Below are positions 46,201 to 56,711 of a stretch of 64,000 nt of DNA, piece after piece. The notes beneath the pieces were generated by a model that made no database searches, had not been told where the DNA came from, and worked only from the letters and a program-made list of their open reading frames with translations. This DNA is from an uncultured Clostridiaceae bacterium (GTDB lineage Bacteria; Bacillota; Clostridia; TANB77; CAG-508). Position numbers and translations under genes: made by a program. The stretch covers positions 1 through 64,000 of the forward strand of contig CAMOWC010000005.1 of the NCBI GenBank assembly GCA_946628065.1, written 5' to 3'. Position 1 is the first letter of the stretch. The number at the start of each line of letters is the position of its first letter.

Positions 46201-47589
46201 TATACGGAAGTAATCTTTGGCAAAGGCACCACATTTAAAGCTGGAACAGTTGGAACTGTAGCAGGAAAAACTGCAATGGGATTTGTTAGAAAATATAATG
46301 AAGAAAAAGGAATACCTGCAAACAATGCTGAAGTAATCAGACTTGCAAGTGGATGTACAGGCGTAAAGAGAACAACAGGACAACATCCTGGAGGAATTAT
46401 AGTTGTACCAAAAGGAAGAGAAATATATGAATTCACTCCTGTACAGCATCCAGCAGATGATCCAAATTCAGATATTATTACTACACATTTTGACTATCAC
46501 TCAATTGACCAAAACCTTTTAAAGCTTGATATACTAGGCCATGATGATCCAACTATGATAAGAATGCTTTATGATATTACTGGAATTGATCCAACTAAGG
46601 TGCCACTTGATGATAAAGAGACGATGTCAATATTTAGCTCAACTGAAGCTTTAGGCGTGACGCCTGAACAAATACATAGTGAAGTAGGAAGCTATGGAGT
46701 ACCTGAATTTGGCACAAAATTTGTAAGAGGAATGCTAGTTGACACAAAGCCAACAACATTTGATGAATTAATAAGAATTTCTGGATTATCACATGGGACA
46801 GATGTGTGGCTTAATAATGCTCAGGAATTAATTGAAAGTGGAACAACAACATTAAAAGATGCTATATGTTGTAGAGATGACATCATGATTTACCTTATTA
46901 AACAAGGACTGCCTCCAGGAAAGGCATTTAAAATAATGGAATTTGTACGTAAAGGGAAGCCTTCAAAAGAACCGGATAAATGGAAGGAATTTGAAGAACT
47001 GATGAGAGAGTATAATATCCCTGAGTGGTATATTGAGTCATGCAAAAAAATAAAGTACATGTTCCCCAAAGCGCATGCAGCAGCATATGTAACAAATGCA
47101 TTTAGGATTGCATGGTTTAAAGTACACAAACCAGAGGCATACTATGCAGCATATTTTACAATAAGAGCAGATGCCTTTGACAGTGATATTATGTGCCATG
47201 GAGTAGAAAGAGTTAAAAACAAGATGAAGGAAATTGAACTTGCTGGAAAGGCAGCTTCAAAAAAGGATCAAGACACATACCAGGTGCTAGAGATTGTATT
47301 AGAGATGTATGAAAGAGGATTAAATTTTGTTCCAATTGATTTATACGAATCAGATGCAATAAAATTTAAGGTTACTGCAGATGGAATAAGACCTCCATTA
47401 AACAGCATTCCTGGACTGGGAACAGTTGCTGCACAAGGAATACAAGAAGCTAGAAAAAATGAAAAATTCATGTCTATAGAAGATTTGAAAATAAAATCAA
47501 AAATTGGGGCATCAGTTATAGAAATGTTAAAGAATGCTGGATGCCTAGAAGGAATGAGCCAAAGCAATCAAATGAGTTTGTTTGGATAA
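43237..47589 (+). CDS. polC: DNA polymerase III PolC-type alpha subunit
   Basis: 1450 aa; PHP motif ELHMHTQMSAMDAI, embedded DEDD exonuclease YCVLDLETTGLS, GSRGSVGSS. Confidence 0.98.
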   Translation: MDKTVEDVFKDYDKYGNLVKAMILALNLYKKSNKLDIKLKATDKIELEEIESFEQYIKTRFQIENIKIEIEYESPFDKDEEIIKDWDKLISYMGRKIPLSKAILKNSKIEINDSKVDVILNTRGKDILKDRDFDKVLETILSDLYGKKCRIQYTENITQEQLETMENAIQEEEKKVINKLKADRTATKQEEKTPNQANEKKDESIDNENPLIFGRIPKNADAVIKINDIGVDSGNVTIIGKILNVTLDDKDEDINLGIKSRELKNGKFLVIFSIYDGTNTINCKAFITNEKIDTVTKRLKKAKKVKVIGMAQFDPYARELGIMCNAVIEMPEEKENQRMDNAEVKRVELHMHTQMSAMDAITPAKDLIKRAMKWGMKSIAITDHGVVQAFPDAHKLLGDNPDMKVIYGVEAYLVPDKITSVFNSKGQDIDATYCVLDLETTGLSFRTEKITEIGIMKYKNGEVIDSFECFVNPEKPIPQRVVEVTHITDEMVKDAETIDKVLPKVMEFIGDSVLVAHNADFDIGFLKYNAKQLGLTLENTYLDTLRLAKELFPDYKKYKLGIIAENLGIEVLVAHRALDDVDTTVKVFKIMLDKLKEKGVKTLDDIEKVSDSSSNYKKLKSYHAIILAKNYIGLRNLYKLISISHLDYFYKHPLILKSIYKKYSEGLILGSACEAGELYQAIEIGKDDEEVEAIARDYDYLEIQPTGNNMFLVRDGIVPDEEGLRDINRKIVALGEKLDKLVVATCDVHFMDPQDEIYRRILEAGQGYKDCDNQAPLYLRTTEEMLEEFSYLGEEKAYEVVITNTNKIADMCERISPISPEKCPPYIKDCEKTIKEIAYNKAHELYGDPLPKIVEERLDKELTSIIKNGFSVMYIIAQKLVWKSNEDGYIVGSRGSVGSSLVAYMTGITEVNSLPPHYRCPNCKYSDFTDYGFQNGYDLPDKDCPKCGHKLTKDGIDIPFETFLGFNGDKEPDIDLNFSGEYQAKAHRYTEVIFGKGTTFKAGTVGTVAGKTAMGFVRKYNEEKGIPANNAEVIRLASGCTGVKRTTGQHPGGIIVVPKGREIYEFTPVQHPADDPNSDIITTHFDYHSIDQNLLKLDILGHDDPTMIRMLYDITGIDPTKVPLDDKETMSIFSSTEALGVTPEQIHSEVGSYGVPEFGTKFVRGMLVDTKPTTFDELIRISGLSHGTDVWLNNAQELIESGTTTLKDAICCRDDIMIYLIKQGLPPGKAFKIMEFVRKGKPSKEPDKWKEFEELMREYNIPEWYIESCKKIKYMFPKAHAAAYVTNAFRIAWFKVHKPEAYYAAYFTIRADAFDSDIMCHGVERVKNKMKEIELAGKAASKKDQDTYQVLEIVLEMYERGLNFVPIDLYESDAIKFKVTADGIRPPLNSIPGLGTVAAQGIQEARKNEKFMSIEDLKIKSKIGASVIEMLKNAGCLEGMSQSNQMSLFG

Positions 47590-47628
47590 ACACAATGGAT
47601 ACGTAGATTATGCTACTATTGTGCAAAT

Positions 47629-47660
47629 AAATAGCACTTTTAAAGTGCTATTTTTGTTTT
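47629..47660 (+). terminator. terminator after polC
   Basis: aatagcacttttaaagtgctatttttgttt. Confidence 0.85.
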
Positions 47661-47713
47661 ACAAAAAAAATTTAATGTGATACAATAATAACATATAAAA
47701 AGGAGGGAAAATT

Positions 47714-47995
47714 ATGGCATCAAAAAGTGAAATGGAATATGAGAGAAGAAAAGATTATATGGATTGGGTACGAAGTATGGGGTTGTGGAGAGAGAGAGCT
47801 ATGAATGAAAAACTTTCTCCGGAAGAAAGAGCAGAAGCATCTAAACAGTTGGAAGAATGCATAAAAGAAAAAATAGAAATGGGTTATGACTATGATTACC
47901 TCATAATGAGGGACGATGAAATAGAAGATTTTAGAAGATTAGAGGAACGCATTAAAGGAAGGCAAGAACGAAGCAATGATGGAGAAGAGAGATAA
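47714..47995 (+). CDS. hypothetical protein
   Basis: 93 aa charged ORF with RBS aaggaggg. Confidence 0.6.
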   Translation: MASKSEMEYERRKDYMDWVRSMGLWRERAMNEKLSPEERAEASKQLEECIKEKIEMGYDYDYLIMRDDEIEDFRRLEERIKGRQERSNDGEER

Positions 47996-48026
47996 TAAAG
48001 TATCTTAAATTATAAGGGAAAATAGA

Positions 48027-48317
48027 ATGGAGAATATTTTTAGTATACAAAACATTACAATATATTTTATAATAATAAACATAGTAGGGTTCTTTGCTAT
48101 GTGGATTGATAAGAGAAAAGCACAAAAGGGAGCATGGAGAATAAGTGAGCAAGCGTTATTCTATATAACGCTTTTTGGCGGTGGAATTGGAACAATTTTA
48201 GGCATGTATACATTTAGACATAAAACAAAAAAACTAAGATTTACAATAGGCTTTCCAGTAATTCTAATTTCCGAAATAATATTAATTGGTTATTTATTTT
48301 TAAAAAATATAAAATAA
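48027..48317 (+). CDS. DUF1294 family membrane protein
   Basis: NIVGFFAMWIDKRKAQKGAWRISEQALFYITLFGGGIGTILGMYTFRHKTKK. Confidence 0.9.
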   Translation: MENIFSIQNITIYFIIINIVGFFAMWIDKRKAQKGAWRISEQALFYITLFGGGIGTILGMYTFRHKTKKLRFTIGFPVILISEIILIGYLFLKNIK

Positions 48318-48331
48318 AAGGAGGTTTTTAA

Positions 48332-50341
48332 ATGAAGAAAAAAATTGCAATTGTAATTGCTTGTTTGATATTGATAGCTACTGTTACTATATGTTGCATT
48401 TTATTTAAAGATGATGAATACGAGATAAGAGCTGTTAATAGTGAAGCAGAGTTAGAAAAACTCTATAAGGGAGACAGAACTCCAGAAAAAAACATCGCAT
48501 TTGAAATTTTCACTTTGCCATATAGTTTACTATATTTAGCAAGCAATAATATTTATTATGATGGTTCTATATCGATTGCAAATGATTTTAGAACTAATGA
48601 AGCCTTATCAATAGACACCGCACAATCAGCTATAAACACAGAAAAATCGGTGTCAGCTACAGAAGTAAAGGATTTTTCTACTACTAATATACAAGTAGAA
48701 AATGTAGATGAAGCAGATATTACAAAAACAGATGGAGACTATATTTATTCTATTTCTGAGTCGGATGTAATAATTACAGATGTAAGAAATCCAAAGGAAA
48801 TTAAAATTGCGGCTAAAATACAATCTGAAACAGGAGTAATTCCAGAAGATTTAATTTTATATAAGAATGAACTAGTAGTAATATATGCAAAGAGTACTTC
48901 AACATCATATTACTATAACAGCGATACTATAGTAAAAGTGTACAATATCACATCACGAGAAAAACCAGTGTTATTAAAAACATATGAGATTGACAAACCA
49001 TATTATACTTCAAGATGCATAAATAACATGCTTTATGTCATTTCATCAGGACATTTAGAAAAAGATGGTGACAAAATAAAAAGAAGCTATACAGAAGATG
49101 GTAGAAAGCAAGAGATTGCGCTTGACAATATAAAGTACTTAAAAGATGTGAAAACGAACAGCCAAACTACTATTGCAACTCTTGACTTAAACAATGCAAC
49201 GAGTGATGTAAATGTTAGTTCATATTTATTAAATATATCAAATGCTTATGTATCTGAAAACAGTATATATTTACTTGAACAAAAATATGAATATAACCAT
49301 AGAGGCTCTGTTCCACCAATTAGCTCATTATTTGGATTAGGTGGGGCAATAGGACCGTTTATTTATGAAAATGAAAACCAAAAAACAACATATGGATATT
49401 ATACAAAAATTATTAAATTTGACATTCAAAACGATGGAAATGTTACATATTCAGCAAAAACAGAAATCAAAGGAAAGACTATAAATCAGTATTCATTAGA
49501 TGAATTAAATGGACACCTAAGAGTAGCATTATTTGACAATGAAGGAGCAAGAGTTGTAACATTTGATGAAAAACTAAACCAACTAGGGGCTTCTGATTAT
49601 GTAGCTAAGGGAGAGACAATGTACTCATCGCGCTTTATGGGAAACAAAGCATATTTAGTTACATACAGAACAATGGATCCGTTATTTGTAATAGATTTGA
49701 AAGATGAAGCAAAACCAAGAGTGCTTGGAGAACTACATATACCAGGATATAGTACATATTTACATCCATATGATGAAAATCATTTAATAGGAATAGGAAT
49801 GCAAACAGAAGAAGTTGTAAGAAGAAATTCACTAGGGCAAGTTATTTCCACAACAGCAAGTGTTGTAGGAATGAAAATGGCACTTTTTGACGTAACAGAT
49901 GTAAACAACCCAGTACAAATGTCTGAAACGATAATCGGAGATAGAAGAACAACATCAGCTATTCTTACAAATCCAAAAGCATTGTTATTTTCTAGAGAAA
50001 GAGAATTAATTGCAATTCCTGTAAACAACTATAGTGAAGACGTTGAAATGGGAACAGACTCAACTTCATACTCGGCTTCAATTAGCCAATATACAAATTA
50101 TAGTAAGCCATATATTGGAGAAGGTTATTTTGTATATAGAATTAATTTAAAAGACGGATTTAAGTTAAGAGGAACTATAACACATGAAAAAGAAACAACA
50201 TACAAATACTATTACACAAATTCAAAACTTTTACGAGGCATGTACATTGATGAAAATCTATATACTGTATCAGAAACTGCAATAAAAGTTAACAAATTAG
50301 AAACATTAGAGCCAGTAAGTGAATTAAAAATAAAAGAATAG
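48332..50341 (+). CDS. secreted/membrane-anchored beta-propeller domain protein
   Basis: TTNIQVENVDEADITKTDGDYIYSIS is typical of the beta-propeller (PF09826-type) family. Confidence 0.85.
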   Translation: MKKKIAIVIACLILIATVTICCILFKDDEYEIRAVNSEAELEKLYKGDRTPEKNIAFEIFTLPYSLLYLASNNIYYDGSISIANDFRTNEALSIDTAQSAINTEKSVSATEVKDFSTTNIQVENVDEADITKTDGDYIYSISESDVIITDVRNPKEIKIAAKIQSETGVIPEDLILYKNELVVIYAKSTSTSYYYNSDTIVKVYNITSREKPVLLKTYEIDKPYYTSRCINNMLYVISSGHLEKDGDKIKRSYTEDGRKQEIALDNIKYLKDVKTNSQTTIATLDLNNATSDVNVSSYLLNISNAYVSENSIYLLEQKYEYNHRGSVPPISSLFGLGGAIGPFIYENENQKTTYGYYTKIIKFDIQNDGNVTYSAKTEIKGKTINQYSLDELNGHLRVALFDNEGARVVTFDEKLNQLGASDYVAKGETMYSSRFMGNKAYLVTYRTMDPLFVIDLKDEAKPRVLGELHIPGYSTYLHPYDENHLIGIGMQTEEVVRRNSLGQVISTTASVVGMKMALFDVTDVNNPVQMSETIIGDRRTTSAILTNPKALLFSRERELIAIPVNNYSEDVEMGTDSTSYSASISQYTNYSKPYIGEGYFVYRINLKDGFKLRGTITHEKETTYKYYYTNSKLLRGMYIDENLYTVSETAIKVNKLETLEPVSELKIKE

Positions 50342-50354
50342 GGAGGGATTATAT

Positions 50355-50618
50355 ATGGTAGATAAAGTAAGCAAGAAAAAATCAGGCATGCCTGTAGCAT
50401 CACTTGTATTAGGTATAATTTCAGTCTTAACAACACTTTTTTGGTACATAACATTACCTGCGGGAATATTAGCAATAGTATTTGGCGTGAAATCTATAAG
50501 AAAGCTCGGAAGCAATCTAGGAAAAGCTGGAATGATATTAGGAATAATTGGATTATCGCTATTTACATTTATATACATAGGATTAATGTTAATACTTATT
50601 TTAGCAAATATGTATTAG
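50355..50618 (+). CDS. DUF4190-like small membrane protein
   Basis: ASLVLGIISVLTTLFWYITLPAGILAIVFGVKSIRK. Confidence 0.8.
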   Translation: MVDKVSKKKSGMPVASLVLGIISVLTTLFWYITLPAGILAIVFGVKSIRKLGSNLGKAGMILGIIGLSLFTFIYIGLMLILILANMY

Positions 50619-50636
50619 TAATTGTTTGGTATTGAT

Positions 50637-50677
50637 AAAAAAAGAAGTATTTCAAAAAAAGAAATACTTCTTTTTTG
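50637..50677 (+). terminator. terminator
   Basis: aaaaaaagaagtatttcaaaaaaagaaatacttctttttt. Confidence 0.9.
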
Positions 50678-51184
50678 TTTAAAAATAAGAATAAAATTAT
50701 GTAAAATGACAAGAAGACAAAACCCTATAAAAAGGCTAAACAAACAGAAAAAAGCAACACTTATACAAACATGTATACTGTACACATAAAAAATGTAAAT
50801 AATTGGTAACGGTTTGCATAATTTATTATCCTAAATTTAATTGTGAATAACTTGTGAACAAAGAATGTTTATTTTAAGGTTATTCACAAAGTTATCCACA
50901 GTTTCCACAGCATATGCTAGTAAAAAATGTGTAAACCAAAAAAGGTTACATAAAGCAATGAAAAATGTAACACAATTGAAACACAAATGAAATACATGTG
51001 AAATATTTATGTAATAATACAAACAAAAAATGATTGATAAATTTTCCCTTAAATGCTTGATTTTTCCAAAGAAATGTAGTACAATAAGTATTGCTTGAAA
51101 ACAGCAGTACCTATTCTTAGTTTAAGGCTATACTCTTACTTAAACTCAGTTTATGGCAAATATTTTTTAAGGAGGTAAAATAAT

Positions 51185-51448
51185 ATGACACCAGCTAGAA
51201 AACAGGAAATCATTAATGCTTACAAAAGAGAAGAGAACGATACTGGATCTCCAGAAGTTCAAATAGCTCTTTTAACAGAAAGAATTAATGAATTAACAGA
51301 ACATTTAAAAGTTCATGTAAAAGACAACCATTCAAGAAGGGGTCTTTTAAAAATGGTAGGTAAAAGAAGAAACTTACTAAACTACTTATCTAAAAAAGAT
51401 TTAGATAGATACAAAGAAATAGTTGAGAAATTAAATTTAAGAAAATAG
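51185..51448 (+). CDS. rpsO: 30S ribosomal protein S15
   Basis: [37 protein letters not shown]. Confidence 0.99.
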   Translation: MTPARKQEIINAYKREENDTGSPEVQIALLTERINELTEHLKVHVKDNHSRRGLLKMVGKRRNLLNYLSKKDLDRYKEIVEKLNLRK

Positions 51449-51653
51449 TACTTATGGCGGGACATGGCTTACTTTCAGCTATATTCCGCCAAGTTCATGT
51501 TCTATTTTGCATAAAATAAGAGAAAAAAACGAAAAATAAAGAAATAGATAAATTTTGGTTGTAAAGTAGCTTGTACAAAGGACGTATAGAATATGTTTTT
51601 TGTAGAGGTTACATTTCAAACAAAATTTATTCTAGAAATTAGGAGGTAAATTT

Positions 51654-53771
51654 ATGTTTAAAACGTATAGTATGGAATTAGCAGGCAGAACACTTACAAT
51701 AGAAAATGGAAAAATGGCTGGACTTGCAAATGGAAGTGTTCTAGTTCGCTATGGAGATACAGCAGTGTTGGTTAGTGTTACTGCTTCAAAAGAACCTAAA
51801 GAAGGGATAGACTTCTTTCCACTTTCAGTAGAATACGAAGAAAGGCTTTATGCTGTAGGAAAAATACCAGGAAGCTTTCAAAAAAAAGAAGGAAAGCCTA
51901 CAGAAAAGGCTATTTTAACATCAAGAGCAATAGACAGACCAATGAGGCCATTATTTCCAAAAGATTTTAGAAATGATGTAGTTATAGATTGCTTGGTGCT
52001 TTCTGTTGACCAAGACAATTCGCCAGAGGTATGTGCAATGATAGGAGCTGCTGCAGCAACAGCAATTTCTGATATACCATTTAATGGACCAACAGCATCT
52101 GTAAATGTTGGATATGTTGATGGCAAAATTGTTATTAATCCAAATGTAGAAGAAAGAGCAAATTCAAGGTTAAATCTTACAGTAGCAGGTACCTTAAACA
52201 AGATCACTATGATTGAAGCAGGTGCTTCTGAAATACCTGATGACACAATGCTTGATGCAATTAAAGCAGGACATGTAGAAATTAAAAAGATATGCGAATT
52301 TATTAATCAAATAGCAGCAGAAATTGGAAAACCAAAATTTGAATATAAGCATTTTGTAGTTGATGAAGAAGTATATAATGAAATCGAAGAAAACTTCAAA
52401 GACAAAATGAAAACTGCTGTACAAGCAGTAGATAAAGAAGACAGAGATAGAAACATTGATGAACTTACAGCTGAAATAGAAGCTTTTTTCCTAGAAAAAC
52501 ATGGAGAGGAAGCTTTAGAGGAAAAGAAACAAGATATTGCAGATAGTATTTACAAACTTGAAAAGAAATGTGTTCGCGAAATGATATTTGTAGAACATAA
52601 AAGAGTTGATGGTAGAGCATTAGATGAAATAAGACCGCTTTCTTGCGAAGTAGGATTATTAAATAGAGTACATGGAAGCGCACTATTTACAAGAGGACAA
52701 ACACAAGTTTTATCTGTTGCAACTCTTGGAATGAAGAGCGAAGAACAAATTTTAGATGGACTAGATGAAGAAGAAAGCAAAAGATATATGCACCATTATA
52801 ATTTCCCAGGATACAGTGTAGGAGAGGCTAAGACTTCTCGTGGGCCAGGAAGAAGAGAAATAGGACATGGCGCTTTAGCTGAAAAAGCATTAGTTCCAGT
52901 ACTACCAAGTGAAGAAGAATTCCCATATTCAATAAGAGTTGTATCTGAAGTTTTATCTTCAAATGGCTCAACATCACAAGCAAGTATTTGTGGAAGCACA
53001 TTGGCTCTTATGGATGCTGGCGTACCTATTAAAAAGCCAGTTGCTGGTATTTCTACAGGTTTAGTTACAGATAGCGAAAATCCTGATAATTATGTAATGC
53101 TTACAGACATTCAAGGAATAGAAGATTTCTTTGGCGATATGGATTTTAAAGTAGGCGGAACAAAAGATGGAATTACTGCTATACAAGTAGATATAAAAAT
53201 AGACGGACTATCATATGATATAATAAAAGAAGCTTTTGAAAGAACAAGAATAGCTAGAAATTATATATTAGATGAAATCATGTTAAAAGAGCTTCCAGCT
53301 CCAAGGGAGCATATGTCTCAATATGCTCCAAAGATTATAAACATCACAATTAATCCAGAAAAGATAAGAGATGTAATTGGAACAGGTGGAAAAGTAATAA
53401 ATAAAATCATAGCTGAAACTGGTGTTAAGATGGATATAGAAGATGACGGTAGAGTATTTATTTATTCATCTGATAGTGAAGGTGCTCAAAGAGCGTTAAA
53501 AATGGTTGAAGATATAACTCGCGAAGTTGAAGTAGGAGGAATATACGAAGGAACAGTAACAAGAATAATGCCATTTGGTGCATTTGTTGATGTCGGTGGA
53601 GGAAAAGAAGGACTACTTCATATTTCTAAAATTGCAAAAGAGAGAATTGCAAAAGTTGAAGATGTTTTAAACATTGGTGACAAAGTAACTGTAAAAGTAT
53701 ATGAAATAGATGATCAAGGAAGAATTAATTTAACTAGAAAAGACTTGCTAGAAGAAGTTAAAGAAGACTAA
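51654..53771 (+). CDS. pnp: polyribonucleotide nucleotidyltransferase
   Basis: PNPase domains plus KH and S1; [10 protein letters not shown]. Confidence 0.99.
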   Translation: MFKTYSMELAGRTLTIENGKMAGLANGSVLVRYGDTAVLVSVTASKEPKEGIDFFPLSVEYEERLYAVGKIPGSFQKKEGKPTEKAILTSRAIDRPMRPLFPKDFRNDVVIDCLVLSVDQDNSPEVCAMIGAAAATAISDIPFNGPTASVNVGYVDGKIVINPNVEERANSRLNLTVAGTLNKITMIEAGASEIPDDTMLDAIKAGHVEIKKICEFINQIAAEIGKPKFEYKHFVVDEEVYNEIEENFKDKMKTAVQAVDKEDRDRNIDELTAEIEAFFLEKHGEEALEEKKQDIADSIYKLEKKCVREMIFVEHKRVDGRALDEIRPLSCEVGLLNRVHGSALFTRGQTQVLSVATLGMKSEEQILDGLDEEESKRYMHHYNFPGYSVGEAKTSRGPGRREIGHGALAEKALVPVLPSEEEFPYSIRVVSEVLSSNGSTSQASICGSTLALMDAGVPIKKPVAGISTGLVTDSENPDNYVMLTDIQGIEDFFGDMDFKVGGTKDGITAIQVDIKIDGLSYDIIKEAFERTRIARNYILDEIMLKELPAPREHMSQYAPKIINITINPEKIRDVIGTGGKVINKIIAETGVKMDIEDDGRVFIYSSDSEGAQRALKMVEDITREVEVGGIYEGTVTRIMPFGAFVDVGGGKEGLLHISKIAKERIAKVEDVLNIGDKVTVKVYEIDDQGRINLTRKDLLEEVKED

Positions 53772-53838
53772 TTTAAATATATAGTTTTAACCATGTATTA
53801 AAACTATAATTAAAATAGTAGGAAAAGGAGAAACTATC

Positions 53839-55089
53839 GTGAAATATTTATATGTGCTACAACAAGCACTTGTATGGATAATAACTATATTTTGGATTTA
53901 TCAAATTGCAATTAGTTTATGTTCGCTTATAAAATTAAAAGATAAGCCTTTAATAAAAAATAAAAAAAATAGATTTATGGCAATAATACCAGCTCATAAC
54001 GAAGAATCAGTAATTGCGAATTTGGTTGAAAGCTTAAAAAATCAAGACTATCCAGAAGAATTGATTGACATTTATGTAATTGCAGACAACTGCACTGATA
54101 GAACTGCAGATGTTGCAAAAGAAGCAGGAGCAATTGTATATGAAAGATTTGATCCAGAGAAGAAAACAAAAGGATATGCAATGCAATGGTTCTTAGCTCA
54201 AAAAATAGAGGAGGATGCTCCATACGATGCTTTTTGTGTATTTGATGCAGATAATATAGTTGACAAAGCATTTTTTACAAATATGAATAAAAAATTATGT
54301 CAAGGAGAAGAAGTTGTACAAGGATATAGAGATATAAAGAATCCTACAGACAATTGGATTACTGCAGGATACGCAATATTCTACTGGACAATGAATCGTT
54401 TCTACCATTTGGCAAGATATAATCTAGGATTATCTCCACTTATTAATGGAACTGGTTTTATGGTTAAATTTGACATTATTAAACCAGATGGTTGGAACAC
54501 TCGTACACTGACAGAAGACATTGAATTCTCATTAAAAAATATTATAAAAGGACGTAAACTAGGATGGGCAGTAGATGCTAAAGTATATGACGAACAGCCA
54601 ACAGGATTTATGCAATCGTGGAGCCAAAGATCAAGATGGACAGTAGGACATATTCAATGCATAAAATATTATACGAAAGACTTGGCAAAGGCTGTTAAAG
54701 AGCATAAAACTATGATGAACTTTGATGGATTCTTATATGTTATTGGTAGTATACCAATGTTTATATTAACACTTATATTACTTGTTACAAATTTTGCATT
54801 ATATTTAGGAGAAGAATACACATCAGCACAATTATTGGAAAGCTATTTGAGATATATAATACCAACATTTTTGTTACCTATAGGAACTGCAATTATAATA
54901 ATGCTACTAGACAAAAGACCTATAAAACCTATGGTAAAAGGACTTTTGTGTTACCCTCTATTCTTAGGTTCATGGCTTGCTATTAATTTTAAATGCTTAT
55001 TCAAACGTGATACAAATTGGGAAAAAATAAACCATGTAAGAAGTATTAAAATCAATGAAGTCTCAGAGGCAAAAAAAGAATTGATATAA
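53839..55089 (+). CDS. glycosyltransferase family 2 membrane protein
   Basis: AIIPAHNEESVIANLVESLKNQDYP...VFDADNIVD...QRSRWTVG. Confidence 0.92.
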   Translation: MKYLYVLQQALVWIITIFWIYQIAISLCSLIKLKDKPLIKNKKNRFMAIIPAHNEESVIANLVESLKNQDYPEELIDIYVIADNCTDRTADVAKEAGAIVYERFDPEKKTKGYAMQWFLAQKIEEDAPYDAFCVFDADNIVDKAFFTNMNKKLCQGEEVVQGYRDIKNPTDNWITAGYAIFYWTMNRFYHLARYNLGLSPLINGTGFMVKFDIIKPDGWNTRTLTEDIEFSLKNIIKGRKLGWAVDAKVYDEQPTGFMQSWSQRSRWTVGHIQCIKYYTKDLAKAVKEHKTMMNFDGFLYVIGSIPMFILTLILLVTNFALYLGEEYTSAQLLESYLRYIIPTFLLPIGTAIIIMLLDKRPIKPMVKGLLCYPLFLGSWLAINFKCLFKRDTNWEKINHVRSIKINEVSEAKKELI

Positions 55090-55097
55090 TAAATTAA

Positions 55098-55130
55098 AGG
55101 CCTTCTGCGCCGAGGGTGCAGAAGGTTTTC
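55098..55130 (+). terminator. terminator
   Basis: aaaggccttctgcgccgagggtgcagaaggtttt. Confidence 0.85.
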
Positions 55131-55204
55131 ATTTAGTTATAAAACTAAAAATTAATTTTATTCAAACACTGGAAACAGTGTTTGAAAACCTTATGGAGGT
55201 TATA

Positions 55205-56707
55205 ATGAATAAAACCCAAATAATACATATTGTTATAATTGCATTAGGAATAATATTTGTATCTGCTGGAGTATTTCATGAAAACATGTGGTTCGATGAG
55301 AGTTATTCGGTAGCAATTGCTAGTAATTATTCAATTGGCGAAATATGGGAGATAGGTGGACATGATGTACATCCAATATTATATTATTGGATGCTTAGAA
55401 TAATTGGGTTACTTACAGGTAAAAGCATATTAATGTTTAGACTATTTTCAACGATTGCAATAGCTATCTTAGGAATAATCGGGTATACACATGTAAGAAA
55501 AGACTTTGGAGAAACTACTGGACTTGTATTTTCTTTTCTAGCATTCTTCATTCCAACCAATATAGTATATGCAGGCGAAATAAGGATGTACACATGGGGA
55601 ATGCTTTTTGTTACTCTACTTGCAATATATGCATATAGACTATACAAGGATAGTGGCAATATAAGAACTTGGATTTTATTTGCAATATTTTCAATATGTT
55701 CTGCATATACACATTATTATGGACTTATGGCAGCAGGACTAACGAATTTAGCTTTAATGATTTATTTTATTGTAATTGCAATCAAGCAAAAAAAATGGAC
55801 TACAGCACTTACAAAGTTTGTAACACAGGGAATAATTGAAGTTTTACTATATATACCATGGGTTCTAACACTATTTACTCAAATGAAACAAGTTGAATCA
55901 GGCTTTTGGATTCAGAAAAAACCATTTTTTGATACTGCTTTTGATATATTCTTGTTCCAATTTACTGGAAACTTAGACAGCAATGAATATATAAGCAATA
56001 ACATTGGAATTTTTTTCGGAATATTTATAATATCAGTAATATTTTATATTATTGGTAGAAATAAAGAAAAAATAAAAAAAGATTGGATGATTCCGGTAGT
56101 TGCTATAACTACATATATTTTAGTAATATTAGGAGCTGTTGCTGTATCTAATTTTATGAATAGATCAATTCTATATGCAAGATATATGCTTGTTACGACA
56201 GGGTTGCTAATAATAGCAATTAGTTATATAATTGGAAAATATGGAAGTAAAAAAACTATGATTGCTTGTGGTATAGTAGTTATTGCTGTTGCTACTGCAA
56301 TTAATTATAATATAATTACAGTTAATTATGACTTAAGTAATGAAGAACCGATACAGTTTTTAAAAGAAAACATACAAGAAGATGATATTTTTGTATTTGG
56401 AAACGAAGGAAGTGGATTTATAATTGCATCTACATTTCCTGAATATAGTGCATACTTTTATGATGCACAAGGATGGAATACAGAAGAAGCTTATAGAGCT
56501 TTTGGAAAGAAGTTCCATACTGTTTATAACCTAGATTTCTTAGAAGAATACAAGGGAAGAATATGGTTTATAAACACAACTCATTATTCGCTAACAGAAG
56601 AAGCAATAAAAAAGTATGATGATATTAATATATTAAAACAGCACGGATATGAAATAAAATATAAGGGTTACCAGTACACACTTTCTTTAGTACAAAAAGG
56701 AGTATAA
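55205..56707 (+). CDS. multi-TM GT39-like (ArnT/dolichyl-P-mannose-type) glycosyltransferase
   Basis: ENMWFDESYSVAIASNYSIGEIWEIGGHDVHPILYYWMLRIIGLLTG; start at 55205 after tatggaggt. Confidence 0.8.
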   Translation: MNKTQIIHIVIIALGIIFVSAGVFHENMWFDESYSVAIASNYSIGEIWEIGGHDVHPILYYWMLRIIGLLTGKSILMFRLFSTIAIAILGIIGYTHVRKDFGETTGLVFSFLAFFIPTNIVYAGEIRMYTWGMLFVTLLAIYAYRLYKDSGNIRTWILFAIFSICSAYTHYYGLMAAGLTNLALMIYFIVIAIKQKKWTTALTKFVTQGIIEVLLYIPWVLTLFTQMKQVESGFWIQKKPFFDTAFDIFLFQFTGNLDSNEYISNNIGIFFGIFIISVIFYIIGRNKEKIKKDWMIPVVAITTYILVILGAVAVSNFMNRSILYARYMLVTTGLLIIAISYIIGKYGSKKTMIACGIVVIAVATAINYNIITVNYDLSNEEPIQFLKENIQEDDIFVFGNEGSGFIIASTFPEYSAYFYDAQGWNTEEAYRAFGKKFHTVYNLDFLEEYKGRIWFINTTHYSLTEEAIKKYDDINILKQHGYEIKYKGYQYTLSLVQKGV

Positions 56708-56711
56708 TTTT